DNA of 64,000 bases from CALMEH01 sp031409875 (GCA_031409875.1 JANNYB010000077.1:1-64000), one strand, 5' to 3'. Positions 33,863 through 42,304 are shown, numbered from the stretch's first letter. The notes: generated by a model from the letters alone, not told the origin. Program-made: numbers and translations.

Positions 33863-33901
33863 AAAGCAAAGACATTCAAAAAGTTGTCTTTGCTTTTCTT
33901 A
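33863..33901 (+). terminator. Intrinsic terminator after the lipoprotein gene
   Basis: A 12 bp perfect stem (AAAGCAAAGACA, 33863-33874, with 33885-33896) followed by TCTTATTT. It ends the pepA-lipoprotein unit. Confidence 0.8.
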
Positions 33902-33942
33902 TTTGACGCAAGCTAAAATTTTGTAACTTTCTCACTAAAACT

Positions 33943-34383
33943 ATGTTGCAAGAATCTACCTATTCATTACGCGATCTCTTAACAGACATTGGAGGTTTTG
34001 CCTCAATTATCAGTCTTATTTTGACCACATTTATTTTTTTCAACTTGCGAAGTATAAAAAACAGTTACATATTTAGAATAAGGTCGCCGCAGTTTTTGAG
34101 ATTTTTGAATTCTAAAATTTCCGAAATTAATGAACTGGCGCAGAATTTTTCGTCTAACAGCAGAGTAATTGTTGATGAATTAGCGAAGATTGACGTAAGG
34201 TTAAGCTCAATGCAGGAGCGAATGAGCGGGAACGCCAAGCGGACTATCGTTGATTTGCGCGAACACATCAAAATTTATGAACGAATGCCAGAAAGTGAAG
34301 AAAAATTTAATCAGGTTTATCGCGGAATTCTTAGAGTAGTAGAAGAAGTTAAAGAGTTGCAACAGGATTTGAATTTGGAGTAG
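33943..34383 (+). CDS. Membrane-anchored coiled-coil protein, unknown
   Basis: 146 residues. One hydrophobic span near the N-terminus (FASIISLILTTFIFFNL) is followed by a mostly helical, charged region (LNSKISEINELAQNF, VEEVKELQQDLNLE) likely to form a coiled coil in the cytoplasm. Codon use (AGA, ATA, TTA) is more A+T-rich than in neighbours, which may mean a younger gene. Two bases separate it from the next gene, so they are probably a pair. Confidence 0.65.
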   Translation: MLQESTYSLRDLLTDIGGFASIISLILTTFIFFNLRSIKNSYIFRIRSPQFLRFLNSKISEINELAQNFSSNSRVIVDELAKIDVRLSSMQERMSGNAKRTIVDLREHIKIYERMPESEEKFNQVYRGILRVVEEVKELQQDLNLE

Positions 34384-34385
34384 TT

Positions 34386-34778
34386 ATGACGGATGAAACT
34401 TCGGAAAAATATAAGTGGGTTGATGCGGTTGTTAGACTAATAGAACTAACACGCGAAGGAAAACTGCTTTGGAAAGTTGAATCGGAAGCCCAAACGCCAT
34501 TTGATTTGGAGAGAGCGAGTGCTGTCTTTTCTACCGAACACGATAGGCAAAAACTGCGTTTATACGCTATAAAAGCATCAATCGGCTATAGAATGGAAAC
34601 TTATCAGGAAACCAAAACCATTTTAGATGTCGTTAATGAAAAAGGAGAACGCCTTTGGAGTTTTCCAGATGTTGTTGCCCTATCGAGCTTATTAGAGACA
34701 GTCGGTTATCAAGTTTCCGGTATGTCTTCATTTCTAAAGAATATAAACAGAGAAAGCGAAGCCATTGTTAATTTATGA
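34386..34778 (+). CDS. Unknown small protein coupled to sucC
   Basis: 130 residues without signal or membrane spans. It begins MTDETSEKYKWVDAVVRLIE and contains LTREGKLLWKVESE and NEKGERLWSFPDVVALSSLL, a mixed alpha/beta pattern. No family recognised. Its TGA overlaps the sucC ATG (ATGA), so sucC translation may depend on it. It probably works with the membrane coiled-coil protein just upstream. Confidence 0.65.
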   Translation: MTDETSEKYKWVDAVVRLIELTREGKLLWKVESEAQTPFDLERASAVFSTEHDRQKLRLYAIKASIGYRMETYQETKTILDVVNEKGERLWSFPDVVALSSLLETVGYQVSGMSSFLKNINRESEAIVNL

Positions 34779-35938
34779 AAATACACGAATATCAAGGAAA
34801 AGAACTTTTGAAAATTTACGGCGTTCCCGTGCCGCGCGGTATCGTTGCCCGAACACCGGAAGAAGCCGAACAAGCGGCGAAGGATTTAGGCACTGACGTG
34901 GTTGTCGTGAAAGCGCAAATCCACGCCGGCGGACGAGGCAAAGGCGGCGGCGTTAAACTCGCAAAATCGCCCGCCGAAGCTAAAGAAATCGCCGACCAAA
35001 TTCTCGGTATGACGCTCATAACGCATCAAACCGGACCCGAAGGACGCGAAGTTAAAACGCTTCTCATCGAAGAAGGTTTGCCGATTGACCGCGAGTTTTA
35101 TCTGGCGGTTACGCTCGACCGCGTTACGGGCAGAAATACTTTTATGGCTTCCAAAGCGGGCGGAATGGACATCGAAAAAGTCGCCGAAGAAACGCCCGAA
35201 TTGATTTTGAAGGAAGCGATTGACCCAAGTGTCGGTTTGCGTCCGTTTCAGGCGCGAAATCTGGCTTTCGGTTTAGGAATTCCGAACGAATTGATTAATC
35301 AAGCCGCCGGATTTATGCTCAAACTTTATGACGCATATGAAAAAATGGATGCTTCCCTGCTCGAAATTAATCCGTTTTTGTTGACCAAAGATAATCGTTT
35401 AATCGCTTTAGACGCAAAGGTTAATTTCGACGATAACGCGATGTTTCGGCATAAAGATTACGCCGAATTACGCGATTTGAGCGAAGAAGAACCGCTTGAA
35501 ATTGAAGCCTCGAAATTTGACTTGAATTACATCAAACTCGACGGAAACATCGGTTGTATGGTCAACGGCGCAGGTTTGGCAATGGCGACAATGGACATCA
35601 TCAAAATCGCCGGCGGCGAACCGGCAAACTTCTTGGATGTTGGCGGAGGCGCGTCGCAGGAACGAGTCGAAAACGCTTTCAGAATTTTGCTGGCAGATGA
35701 AAACGTCAAAGCCGTGCTTATCAACATTTTCGGCGGCATCGTGCGTTGCGATATGGTTGCCAACGGAGTTGTCGCGGCGGCAAAAAACTTGGGCGTTTCA
35801 ATTCCGATTGTCGCCAGATTAGAAGGCACAAACGTCGAAGAAGGCAAGCGCGTTTTGATGGATTCCGGCATCGGCATCATTTCCGCCGACGGAATGCACG
35901 ACGCGGCGGCAAAAGTTGTCGCGGCAGCAGGCGGGTAG
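34775..35938 (+). CDS. sucC: Succinyl-CoA synthetase beta subunit
   Basis: 387 residues. It forms the nucleotide-binding subunit of the TCA-cycle enzyme that turns succinyl-CoA into succinate with ATP or GTP formation. The ATP-grasp domain has VVVKAQIHAGGRGKGGGVK and LLEINPFLLTKD; the ligase domain has GAGLAMATMDIIKIAGGEPA and INIFGGIVRCD. Length is standard. The alpha subunit gene sucD, normally next, is absent: the gene is followed by a repeat and a convergent gene. It starts within the stop of an unknown gene. Confidence 0.95.
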   Translation: MKIHEYQGKELLKIYGVPVPRGIVARTPEEAEQAAKDLGTDVVVVKAQIHAGGRGKGGGVKLAKSPAEAKEIADQILGMTLITHQTGPEGREVKTLLIEEGLPIDREFYLAVTLDRVTGRNTFMASKAGGMDIEKVAEETPELILKEAIDPSVGLRPFQARNLAFGLGIPNELINQAAGFMLKLYDAYEKMDASLLEINPFLLTKDNRLIALDAKVNFDDNAMFRHKDYAELRDLSEEEPLEIEASKFDLNYIKLDGNIGCMVNGAGLAMATMDIIKIAGGEPANFLDVGGGASQERVENAFRILLADENVKAVLINIFGGIVRCDMVANGVVAAAKNLGVSIPIVARLEGTNVEEGKRVLMDSGIGIISADGMHDAAAKVVAAAGG

Positions 35939-35942
35939 CGGT

Positions 35943-36043
35943 GAAGAAGGGGAGAAAGTGAGAAGGGGAGAAAGTGAGATATAATTACGGAAGGTAAATG
36001 TTTCTCTCACTTTCTCCTCTTCTCACTTTCTCACTTTCTACTT
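35943..36043. repeat. Inverted repeat, family J (GGGGAGAAAGTGAG)
   Basis: GAAGGGGAGAAAGTGAGAAG at the left, CTTCTCACTTTCTCACTTTC at the right. It lies between the convergent stops of sucC (35938) and the next gene (36045), nearly filling the gap. A related tract of CTCCCTTTCTCC is read in frame in uvrA at 56975-57010. Confidence 0.88.
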
Positions 36044-36044
36044 C

Positions 36045-36950
36045 TTATTCGGGAATCAACTCGACCAAACCGCGCAGAGCCTTGTTGACGGCTTTTTCGT
36101 TCGGGAAAAATTTCAACAAATCTTCTTCGATGACAACCGTTGCTTTCGAGATTTTTTCGCCTTCGGGATTTTTCTTTTCTTCTTCTTCCGCCGCGTCAAC
36201 TTCAACTTCTTTTAAGATTTCTTCGGCATTTTTTACAGTTTCCGTGCTTGGTTTTTCTTCCGGCGTTTTCGGGACGCTGTGAAATTGCGCCATTTGATAT
36301 TTCAAATCTTCCGCCGAATCAAATTCGTTTTCATCGAGTTTGATGATGTAATTATAATCGGCTTGGTCAACCAAAATATACGGAATATTGCCGATTCCTT
36401 TGACGAATTTCTGATCGGCTTTCGTAATAATTCCCTTCGGAATTTTCACGCCCAGCGCAGAACCGATTAAATCAATAAACTCATCATATTGCGAGAAATG
36501 CGTTGTTTGACAACCTTCCGACCAAGTAGAATTTGCGCCGCCACGATGTTGATTTATCGCAATTCCTTTGTCGGAAAACAATTTTCCGTCGCGTCCCGTG
36601 CGCCACACAGGAAGACTTTCGTCCGGCGTATTCGGGCGCAAAGCAACGTATCTTTTCGCTGCGTTCCAGATGTGATGATATGAAAGTTTGTAGAAATGAA
36701 CGCCTTTTTTCAAAATCGCTTTCGGCTGTCCTTTCATAATATAAGCGGACGGCTCGGCGTTCCAATTAAAAGTTTTGAAATCGTCTTTCGTGATAACCGC
36801 CAGTTCGTCGTCATAAAAATTTATCTTTTTCTGACGCACGGCAATCTCGACAACCGGATAATTTTTCCGCTCGTTGCCAAGAAAATATCTGGCAATCTTT
36901 TCCGCTGATTCGTTTTTAATAACAGGTCTTTTGCTCGGTAATATGGACAT
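36045..36950 (-). CDS. Unknown protein with an L,D-transpeptidase-like HRGG...GC motif
   Basis: 301 residues, no signal peptide. The central motif INQHRGGANSTWSEGCQTTH has the order His-x-Gly...Ser-x-Gly-Cys seen in YkuD L,D-transpeptidases, with the cysteine as a possible nucleophile. Phage and secretion-linked relatives with INxHRGG...S.GCQT are familiar but not well described. A helical, glutamate-rich tail (EEILKEVEVDAAEEEEKKNP) may be a linker or coiled coil. The start has GGAGAAAAACT upstream. Its stop abuts a family J repeat. Function is not known. Confidence 0.6.
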   Translation of the reverse strand: MSILPSKRPVIKNESAEKIARYFLGNERKNYPVVEIAVRQKKINFYDDELAVITKDDFKTFNWNAEPSAYIMKGQPKAILKKGVHFYKLSYHHIWNAAKRYVALRPNTPDESLPVWRTGRDGKLFSDKGIAINQHRGGANSTWSEGCQTTHFSQYDEFIDLIGSALGVKIPKGIITKADQKFVKGIGNIPYILVDQADYNYIIKLDENEFDSAEDLKYQMAQFHSVPKTPEEKPSTETVKNAEEILKEVEVDAAEEEEKKNPEGEKISKATVVIEEDLLKFFPNEKAVNKALRGLVELIPE

Positions 36951-37053
36951 AGTTTTTCTCCTTGTTTGCGCCCATAATAAACCTATTAAATAAATAATTC
37001 AACAGAAACCTTAAAATATTCGTAATGTTTCAAGAAAAAGAATTTCCGTCTTC

Positions 37054-37238
37054 GTCGCTGAAAGCGACCGACATTATAGCCTAGCGAGAATCGCTAGGTC
37101 AGTTTAACCACATTTTCCGTCGCTGAAGGCGACGAACAAAAAGCGCAACGATTGTAGCTCACTTTCAGCGAGCGGAATTTGTCGCAAACTGACCCAGCGA
37201 TTCTCGCTAGGCTATAATGTCAGTCGCTTTCAGCGACA
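37054..37238. repeat. Inverted repeat, family E, 52-base arms
   Basis: Arms 37054-37105 and 37187-37238 carry GTCGCTGAAAGCGAC at the outside and ATTATAGCCTAGCGAGAATC next, itself a hairpin with TCGCTAGG. Inner GTCGCTGAAGGCGAC and GCTCACTTTCAGCGAGC hairpins add to it. It lies in the 567-base gap 36951-37517. The same core occurs at 42305-42540. Confidence 0.92.
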
Positions 37239-37297
37239 AAAAAACAAACCAATGTGAGTTTCTCATTTTTAATTGACGTTTACTCCTTGACCTAAAG

Positions 37298-37461
37298 TCT
37301 TATTCAAAGTCGGAAAATTGAATCAAGGTGTAAATCAATCTATCAGTTATCATCTTTCATCTATCAGATATATAGAAGGTGAAAAATTTACTTCCACCAT
37401 AACTGACAGATTATAGCTGATAACTGATAGATAAATCTTGTGTTTCCGGCTTTGAATAAAT
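37298..37461. repeat. Inverted repeat with TTATTCAAAGTCGGAAA ends
   Basis: TTATTCAAAGTCGGAAA (from 37299) pairs with TTTCCGGCTTTGAATAA (to 37460). An inner pair CTATCAGTTATCATC / GATAACTGATAGAT lies between. Its outer arm is shared with the outer arm of the family E copy at 42305. It lies 56 bases before the uvrD start; the rest of the gap shows nothing clear. Confidence 0.85.
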
Positions 37462-37517
37462 CCTAACTTTGACCTTAATCTCACGAAGATTTACCATTAA
37501 ACTTTCGCTCAAAAATT

Positions 37518-39932
37518 ATGGAAATTCTATCATCACTAAATCCGCAACAACGCGAAGCTGTGCAGACAACCGATGGCGCACTTTTGATTTTGGCGGGCGC
37601 GGGTTCGGGCAAAACTCGTGTGATTACGGTTCGCATCGCTTATTTGATTTCTGAAAAACAAGTTGCGCCTTACAACATTCTTGCCGTTACATTTACCAAT
37701 AAAGCGGCGGGCGAAATGCGCGAGCGTGTCAACGAATTGCTCAAAAACGAGAGATTAAATTCCGCGCCGCTGGTAACGACTTTTCACTCGCTTTGTGTGC
37801 GAATTTTGCGCCAAGATATTGATAATTTGCAGGAAGGCTACACGAAATCTTTTACGATTTACGACACGGACGATTCGATTAAAGTCATCAAAGCGTGCGT
37901 CAAAGACATCGGATTTGACGAAAAACAGCTTGCCGCGCGGCAGGTTTTGAATGCGATTTCCAAATCGAAAAACAGCGGTGAAGATTTTGAACTTTTTGCG
38001 TCAAAAGTCGAATACACGGACGAACGCCGCGCCGCGATTGCGCGAATTTTTCGGCTTTACGAAGAACGTCTGAACAATGCCAACGCGCTGGATTTTGACG
38101 ATTTGCTGATTAAAACCGTCAAACTTTTGCGCGTTTCGCCGGAAACACGCGAAAAATATAACGAAAAATTCAAATATGTTTTGGTTGACGAATATCAAGA
38201 CACGAATCCTTTGCAATTTGCGCTAATCGGTTATTTGACTGAAAAACAGCAAAATATTTGTGTCGTCGGCGATGATTCGCAATCAATTTATGCGTTTCGG
38301 CAAGCCGATATTCGCAATATTTTGGAGTTTGAACAACATTTTCCGAATGCGAAAACGATTTTGCTCGAACAAAATTATCGTTCGACGCAGACAATTCTCG
38401 ATGTTGCCGACGCGATTATCAAAAACAATCAAAATCGCAAAGAGAAAAAACTTTGGACGGCAAATCCGGGCGGCGATAAAATCTTTTATTTCCAAGCGTT
38501 TGACGGCGACGGCGAATCGCGTTTTGTCGCGTCGCAGATTGAAGAACATCGCCGCCGAAATCCACAAAATAAGTTTGCAATTTTGTATCGGACAAATGCT
38601 CAATCGCGCGTTTTTGAAGAATCTTTGCGGCGTTATCGTATTGAATATAATATAGTTGGCGGATTTTCGTTTTATGAACGAGCCGAAATAAAGGACGTAA
38701 TTTCGTATTTGAAAGTCGCGCTCAATCCGTTTGACGACATTGCACTTTTGCGCGTGATTAACACGCCGACACGCGGTTTCGGCAAAACTTCTTTGGACGA
38801 ATTACAGCATCGCGCCAAAGATTTCGGCGTTTCGCTTTGGGAAGCGATTGCGATAATTACCGAAAATTACGACAAACCTTTAAATCTCACGCCGCGAGCG
38901 AAAGAATCTTTGAAGAACTTCAAAAAAACGATTGAAAGTTTGCAAAAAATTGTCTCGGAAACCGCACAAACCGATAAACCTGTAACCGATGTAGTTATTG
39001 CAGCGATTGAAGATACGGGTTATGCGAATATGCTTCGCACGGAAAATTCGGACGAATCGGCAACGCGGCTCGAAAATTTGGAAGAATTGGTCAACGCGGC
39101 AGTTGATTATGACAAACAGGAAGAAAACGGACTTCGGGATTTTATTGATCATTCCGCGCTCGTTTCCGACACCGACAAATTCGACCGCAACGCCGCCGTT
39201 ACGCTGATGACCGTTCACGCGGCGAAAGGTTTGGAGTTTCCGATTGTGTTTCTTGTCGGTTTGGAAGACGGAATTTTCCCTCATTCGCGTTCGCTCAATG
39301 ACCAACTCGAACTCGAAGAAGAACGCCGTCTGGCGTATGTTGCGATTACCCGCGCCGAAAAAACTTTGTATCTGTCACACGCAATGCGCCGCCGAGTTTA
39401 TGGCGAAGAAATGACGGCTGAACCGTCGCAATTTTTGAACGAAATGCCGCTCGAAATGATTGAAGATTTGTCGCGCGGTGCAAGCTGGCTTTCTTACGCA
39501 AAAAGCAATTCCGTCAAAGAAAGCAAACGCACAATCAGCAAATTAAAAGGCGAATACACCGAACCGACAAATGCTAAACCGAAAAATCTCTACACCGGAA
39601 AAACGTATAATTCGACGGAAGCGATTGCCGAATTTTTTAAGAAAAAAATTGAACCGAAAGATGCGGAATTACCAAGAGACGAAAAACCGAAAATCGTTTC
39701 AAATTTCGACAAATTAAAAGCACACGGCTCAAATCAATCCGAAATCCGAAATCCAAAACCGGAAATTGATAAAGGTTTTGTTGCCGGATCGCACGTTCGC
39801 CACTCAAAATACGGCAAAGGCTTAGTTTTACGGCGCGAAGGCGCAGGCGACAATGTGAAATTAACGGTCAGTTTCCCCGGTTTCGGACAAAAGAAATTGA
39901 TTGAAAAATTTGCAAATCTCGAAAAAGCGTAA
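37518..39932 (+). CDS. pcrA: UvrD/PcrA-type DNA helicase
   Basis: 804 residues of a superfamily 1A helicase that unwinds DNA 3' to 5' in repair and removes RecA or blocked replication. Q motif LNPQQREAVQ; Walker A AGAGSGKTRVI (about 28-38); LAVTFTNKAAGEMRERV; Walker B VDEYQDTNPLQ; NYRSTQTILD; VTLMTVHAAKGLEFPIVF; YVAITRAEKTLYLSHA. The C-terminus has the Tudor-like RNA polymerase-binding segment (GSHVRHSKYGKGLVLRREG). Residues about 739-751 (SNQSEIRNPKPEI) come from a repeat family. No clear ribosome site. Confidence 0.94.
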   Translation: MEILSSLNPQQREAVQTTDGALLILAGAGSGKTRVITVRIAYLISEKQVAPYNILAVTFTNKAAGEMRERVNELLKNERLNSAPLVTTFHSLCVRILRQDIDNLQEGYTKSFTIYDTDDSIKVIKACVKDIGFDEKQLAARQVLNAISKSKNSGEDFELFASKVEYTDERRAAIARIFRLYEERLNNANALDFDDLLIKTVKLLRVSPETREKYNEKFKYVLVDEYQDTNPLQFALIGYLTEKQQNICVVGDDSQSIYAFRQADIRNILEFEQHFPNAKTILLEQNYRSTQTILDVADAIIKNNQNRKEKKLWTANPGGDKIFYFQAFDGDGESRFVASQIEEHRRRNPQNKFAILYRTNAQSRVFEESLRRYRIEYNIVGGFSFYERAEIKDVISYLKVALNPFDDIALLRVINTPTRGFGKTSLDELQHRAKDFGVSLWEAIAIITENYDKPLNLTPRAKESLKNFKKTIESLQKIVSETAQTDKPVTDVVIAAIEDTGYANMLRTENSDESATRLENLEELVNAAVDYDKQEENGLRDFIDHSALVSDTDKFDRNAAVTLMTVHAAKGLEFPIVFLVGLEDGIFPHSRSLNDQLELEEERRLAYVAITRAEKTLYLSHAMRRRVYGEEMTAEPSQFLNEMPLEMIEDLSRGASWLSYAKSNSVKESKRTISKLKGEYTEPTNAKPKNLYTGKTYNSTEAIAEFFKKKIEPKDAELPRDEKPKIVSNFDKLKAHGSNQSEIRNPKPEIDKGFVAGSHVRHSKYGKGLVLRREGAGDNVKLTVSFPGFGQKKLIEKFANLEKA

Positions 39933-39933
39933 A

Positions 39934-40094
39934 GCTGGGAGCGCGGGCTTCCCAGCCTGCAAGATTGTGTAGCGTTTCGCGTAACAATCTAACGGCGTTG
40001 CGAATAAAATCAACTTGATTTCCACTCAAACGCTTTTAGATTGCTCCGCGAAACGCTCTGCAATCTTGCAGGCTGGGAAGCCTGCGCTCCCAGC
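39934..40094. repeat. Inverted repeat, family A, 34-base arms
   Basis: Arms 39934-39967 and 40061-40094 begin GCTGGGAGCGCGGGCTTCCC (one mismatch between arms). Inner GCGTTTCGCG / CGCGAAACGC pair. It starts one base after the pcrA stop. It fills half of the gap 39933-40239; the rest is A+T-rich leader with AAGGAG before the next gene. Confidence 0.92.
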
Positions 40095-40239
40095 GAAAAT
40101 GCTTTTCTCTCACTTATTCTTGCTTTTCGGCTCGTTAAAGTTTATAAATAGTCTGCATCGAAATTTCGCAAAAATCTCCCCGATTCGGCGATAAAGTTTT
40201 AATTTTTCAAACAAAACAGTTAAGGAGTAAAGAAAGCAA

Positions 40240-40599
40240 ATGAAAAGAAGAATTCCCTATTTTTTGGCATTGGCAATGATCTTTGTAATGTCGGCAACGG
40301 ATTTATCGGCGCAGACGCGGATAAAGTTTGCACGCGGCGCAACATCAAAAACCGTGAGCGGAACAATCGGCGTGAACAACGGCGTGGCAGGCGCAAATTA
40401 CCGCAAATATGTGTTGAATGTGCGTAATGGGCAAACGATTTCGGCAACACTTTCGTCAAGAAACGGCAATGTAGTTTTTACCGATAACGACGGCACATCG
40501 TTGCGTTATCGCGCCGATTATTCCGGCGACCACGAAATCAACATCTACAACGGCGGCTCAAAAAGTTCGACTTTTTCGTTGACCGTTTCGGTCAGGTAA
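40240..40599 (+). CDS. Small secreted beta-sandwich protein, PPC/PliG-like
   Basis: 119 residues. AAGGAG precedes the start. A signal peptide ends near SATDLSAQ. The mature part (KFARGATSKTVSGTIG, YRKYVLNVRNGQTISATLSS, RYRADYSGDHEINIYNGG, STFSLTVSVR) has the strand order and Gly-x-Tyr/Y-x-L-x-V patterns of bacterial pre-peptidase C-terminal domains and of g-type lysozyme inhibitors. It may bind sugars or inhibit a lysozyme; both are guesses from fold. It stands alone. Confidence 0.7.
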   Translation: MKRRIPYFLALAMIFVMSATDLSAQTRIKFARGATSKTVSGTIGVNNGVAGANYRKYVLNVRNGQTISATLSSRNGNVVFTDNDGTSLRYRADYSGDHEINIYNGGSKSSTFSLTVSVR

Positions 40600-40630
40600 A
40601 ATCGTAATTCAATTAGCAAAATTCAGACGG

Positions 40631-40680
40631 CGGCGTTAAAATTAATTCGTTTAGAAAAATTTTAACGCCGTTGAACTGTT
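40631..40680. terminator. Hairpin between two small secreted protein genes
   Basis: A 13 bp perfect stem CGGCGTTAAAATT (40631-40643) with 40668-40680 and a 24-base loop. There is no T tract after it, so it may be a weak terminator or leader structure for the lipoprotein gene at 40704. Confidence 0.5.
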
Positions 40681-40703
40681 TTCGGCGGTTTCCAATCAAA
40701 ATT

Positions 40704-41099
40704 ATGAATAAAAAATCAATCTTAATTATTGCAGTTTCTACATTTATCGCGCTTCTTTCGGGTTGCAGTTACGTTGACCAAGCCCGCGAAATGGCAAACT
40801 CGAACTCAAACAAATCAATCGTCGAAAAAGGCGTTGACGGTGTAACGGGCGAAAAGAAAATCGGTGTCAAAGAATGCGACGATTTTATGGACGAACTCGA
40901 AAAAGGCAACAAAAAAGAAGGCGAAGATATGATTTCAGAAGGCTTACGCCGCGCTTTCGTCAACGAACTCCGCGAAAAAATGCGTAAAAGCATCGAAGAA
41001 AACAAAAAAGACCCAACCAAACAAGCCCAAGAATGCAAAGATTATAAAGAACAATACGACAAATGGTTCAAAGAAAAAAACACAAACAAATCAGCTTGA
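40704..41099 (+). CDS. Small lipoprotein, unknown
   Basis: 131 residues from ATG 40704; an ATG 33 bases earlier would put residues before the signal peptide and is less likely. Signal and lipobox: ILIIAVSTFIALLSGC, with lipid-anchored Cys at about 23. The mature part is very charged (KGNKKEGEDMISEGLRRAF, KSIEENKKDPTKQAQECKD) and helical, with two cysteines. No family recognised. Confidence 0.7.
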   Translation: MNKKSILIIAVSTFIALLSGCSYVDQAREMANSNSNKSIVEKGVDGVTGEKKIGVKECDDFMDELEKGNKKEGEDMISEGLRRAFVNELREKMRKSIEENKKDPTKQAQECKDYKEQYDKWFKEKNTNKSA

Positions 41100-41166
41100 A
41101 TCATTACTTATTCATCAAAATATTTCGGGCAAAGCACCGCAACGAATATCGTTGAGTTAGAAGAGG

Positions 41167-41256
41167 TTTGCCCGCTAATTTACGCTAATTTACGCGAATC
41201 TTAAAACCTCTTATTTGATTTTTATTCGCGTCTATTCGCGTAAATTAGCGGGCAAA
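41167..41256. repeat. Inverted repeat, family C, fused to an antitoxin gene
   Basis: TTTGCCCGCTAATTTACGC at the left and GCGTAAATTAGCGGGCAAA at the right. The left side carries an additional AATTTACGCTAATTTACGC tandem. The right arm runs straight into the coding sequence of a ribbon-helix-helix type antitoxin at about residue 15 of the frame. Confidence 0.9.
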
Positions 41257-41460
41257 AACAATAAAGAATTTGGCAAATCAATGCAAACTATTATCGAGGA
41301 AGCGGTTGAACAATATCGGCGGCGCAAATTTTTGGAAGGCTTGAACGAAGATTTCAAGGCTTTGAAAACAGATAAAAAGGCTTGGCGGGAAGAATTGAAA
41401 GAGCGCAAAATGTGGGATAAAACTTTGCTCGATGAAAGAAAAACGAAAGGCAAGGATTGA
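41215..41460 (+). pseudogene. Antitoxin with 5' end replaced by a repeat
   Basis: The frame gives 81 residues from 41215, but the first 15 are family C repeat. From residue 16 the sequence (KEFGKSMQTIIEEAVEQYRR, then KFLEGLNEDFKALKTDKKAW) is that of a ribbon-helix-helix antitoxin that normally has about 20 more N-terminal residues forming the DNA-binding strand. A start at ATG 41281 would give a 59-residue remnant. There is no ribosome site and no toxin gene follows, only a family F repeat. Most likely a broken TA locus; a toxin-binding tail may still be made. Confidence 0.65.
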
Positions 41461-41461
41461 A

Positions 41462-41590
41462 AAAAATCAGCCTGTTTCAACAGGCTTTCCGCGTTTCGCG
41501 GCACTTAGCCACGCGACTTTAGCGCGTGGAAAGAGAAACGATAGAACGAAAAGGGCGTTTTAACGTCCTTGAAAAAGGCTTTAGCCGTCA
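41462..41590. repeat. Incomplete family F repeat
   Basis: It contains AGCCTGTTTCAACAGGCTTTC, shown here as the hairpin AGCCTG...CAGGCT, then CCGCGTTTCGCGGC and GGGCGTTTTAACGTCC. It matches the left part and inner right part of 7739-7970 but lacks the outer right arm, so it is a deleted copy. It stands between the two antitoxin-like genes. Confidence 0.75.
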
Positions 41591-41672
41591 AAGTGTGAAG
41601 GATAAAGCCGAAACGAATTTCTTTGAGTTGCCGCAATATTGTAAAATAGTTTCATTTGCAGGAGAAATTTTT

Positions 41673-41921
41673 ATGTCAGTTGATTTGCAACAAACTATCC
41701 AAGAACAAGTTCGCGTTCTGTCCGAAGATGAAATGCGCGAAGTGTTAAATTATATGCAAAATTTGCGTAAAGAAAAAAAGATTCGGAAGGCAAAACCGAT
41801 TTCCGCCATTTTTGAAGATTTGAGCAACGAAATTTCGCTTGAAGAATGGCAAGAACTTCCAACAGACGGCGCAGAAAATCACGACCATTATCTTTACGGT
41901 GCGCCGAAAAAGGCTGAGTAA
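41673..41921 (+). CDS. Orphan antitoxin-like protein
   Basis: 82 residues from ATG 41673 with GCAGGAG eight bases upstream; longer frames run into the repeat. The N-terminal helix pair (DLQQTIQEQVRVLSEDEMRE, then VLNYMQNLRKEKK) is DUF2281-like, and the tail (LSLEEWQ-type: SLEEWQELPTDGAENHDHYL) is typical of small antitoxins next to PIN toxins. No toxin gene follows; the next 700 bases are repeats. It may protect against a toxin elsewhere or be a leftover. Confidence 0.65.
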   Translation: MSVDLQQTIQEQVRVLSEDEMREVLNYMQNLRKEKKIRKAKPISAIFEDLSNEISLEEWQELPTDGAENHDHYLYGAPKKAE

Positions 41922-41972
41922 ATTTTTATAGGCGATTTTTGGTTTTAGTATGGTTGTAATCCTTATGGCGTG

Positions 41973-42106
41973 GCGGGCGCAGAGCAACCCTTCCTGACCT
42001 GAAATTGTGATTGAGTTGATTGGTGAAATTTAGCATTTATTCAAGCTAAAGTTGAAAAGACAAGTTTAATACATTAACAGGTTTGGAAGGGTTGCTCTGC
42101 GCCCGC
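41973..42106. repeat. Inverted repeat (GCGGGCGCAGAGCAACCC)
   Basis: 22 bp perfect arms at 41973-41994 and 42085-42106, GCGGGCGCAGAGCAACCCTT at the left. It lies in the 704-base gene-free gap 41922-42625. Between it and the family E element (42107-42304) there are about 200 bases with no repeat and no convincing gene. Confidence 0.9.
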
Positions 42107-42304
42107 TCTTTTTTGACAATTCAAGATAAAATTTGAATTGTTTCGTTAAAGAGAAGCTAAAGGCTACAGTTTGACTGATTGTATTTCGATGACGCTGATG
42201 CGCGAACGCAAAATCCGAGAAGTTTTGACGCACGACAATCATTTTAAGCAAGAAGGATTTACGATTCTGCTCTAATCTGGCTTTGATTTGCCGAAAATAT
42301 TTGG

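Noticed and set aside
42107..42304. Short plus- and minus-strand frames in the 200-base stretch between two repeats
   Set aside because: The frames lack ribosome sites and have unlikely composition; no gene is called there.
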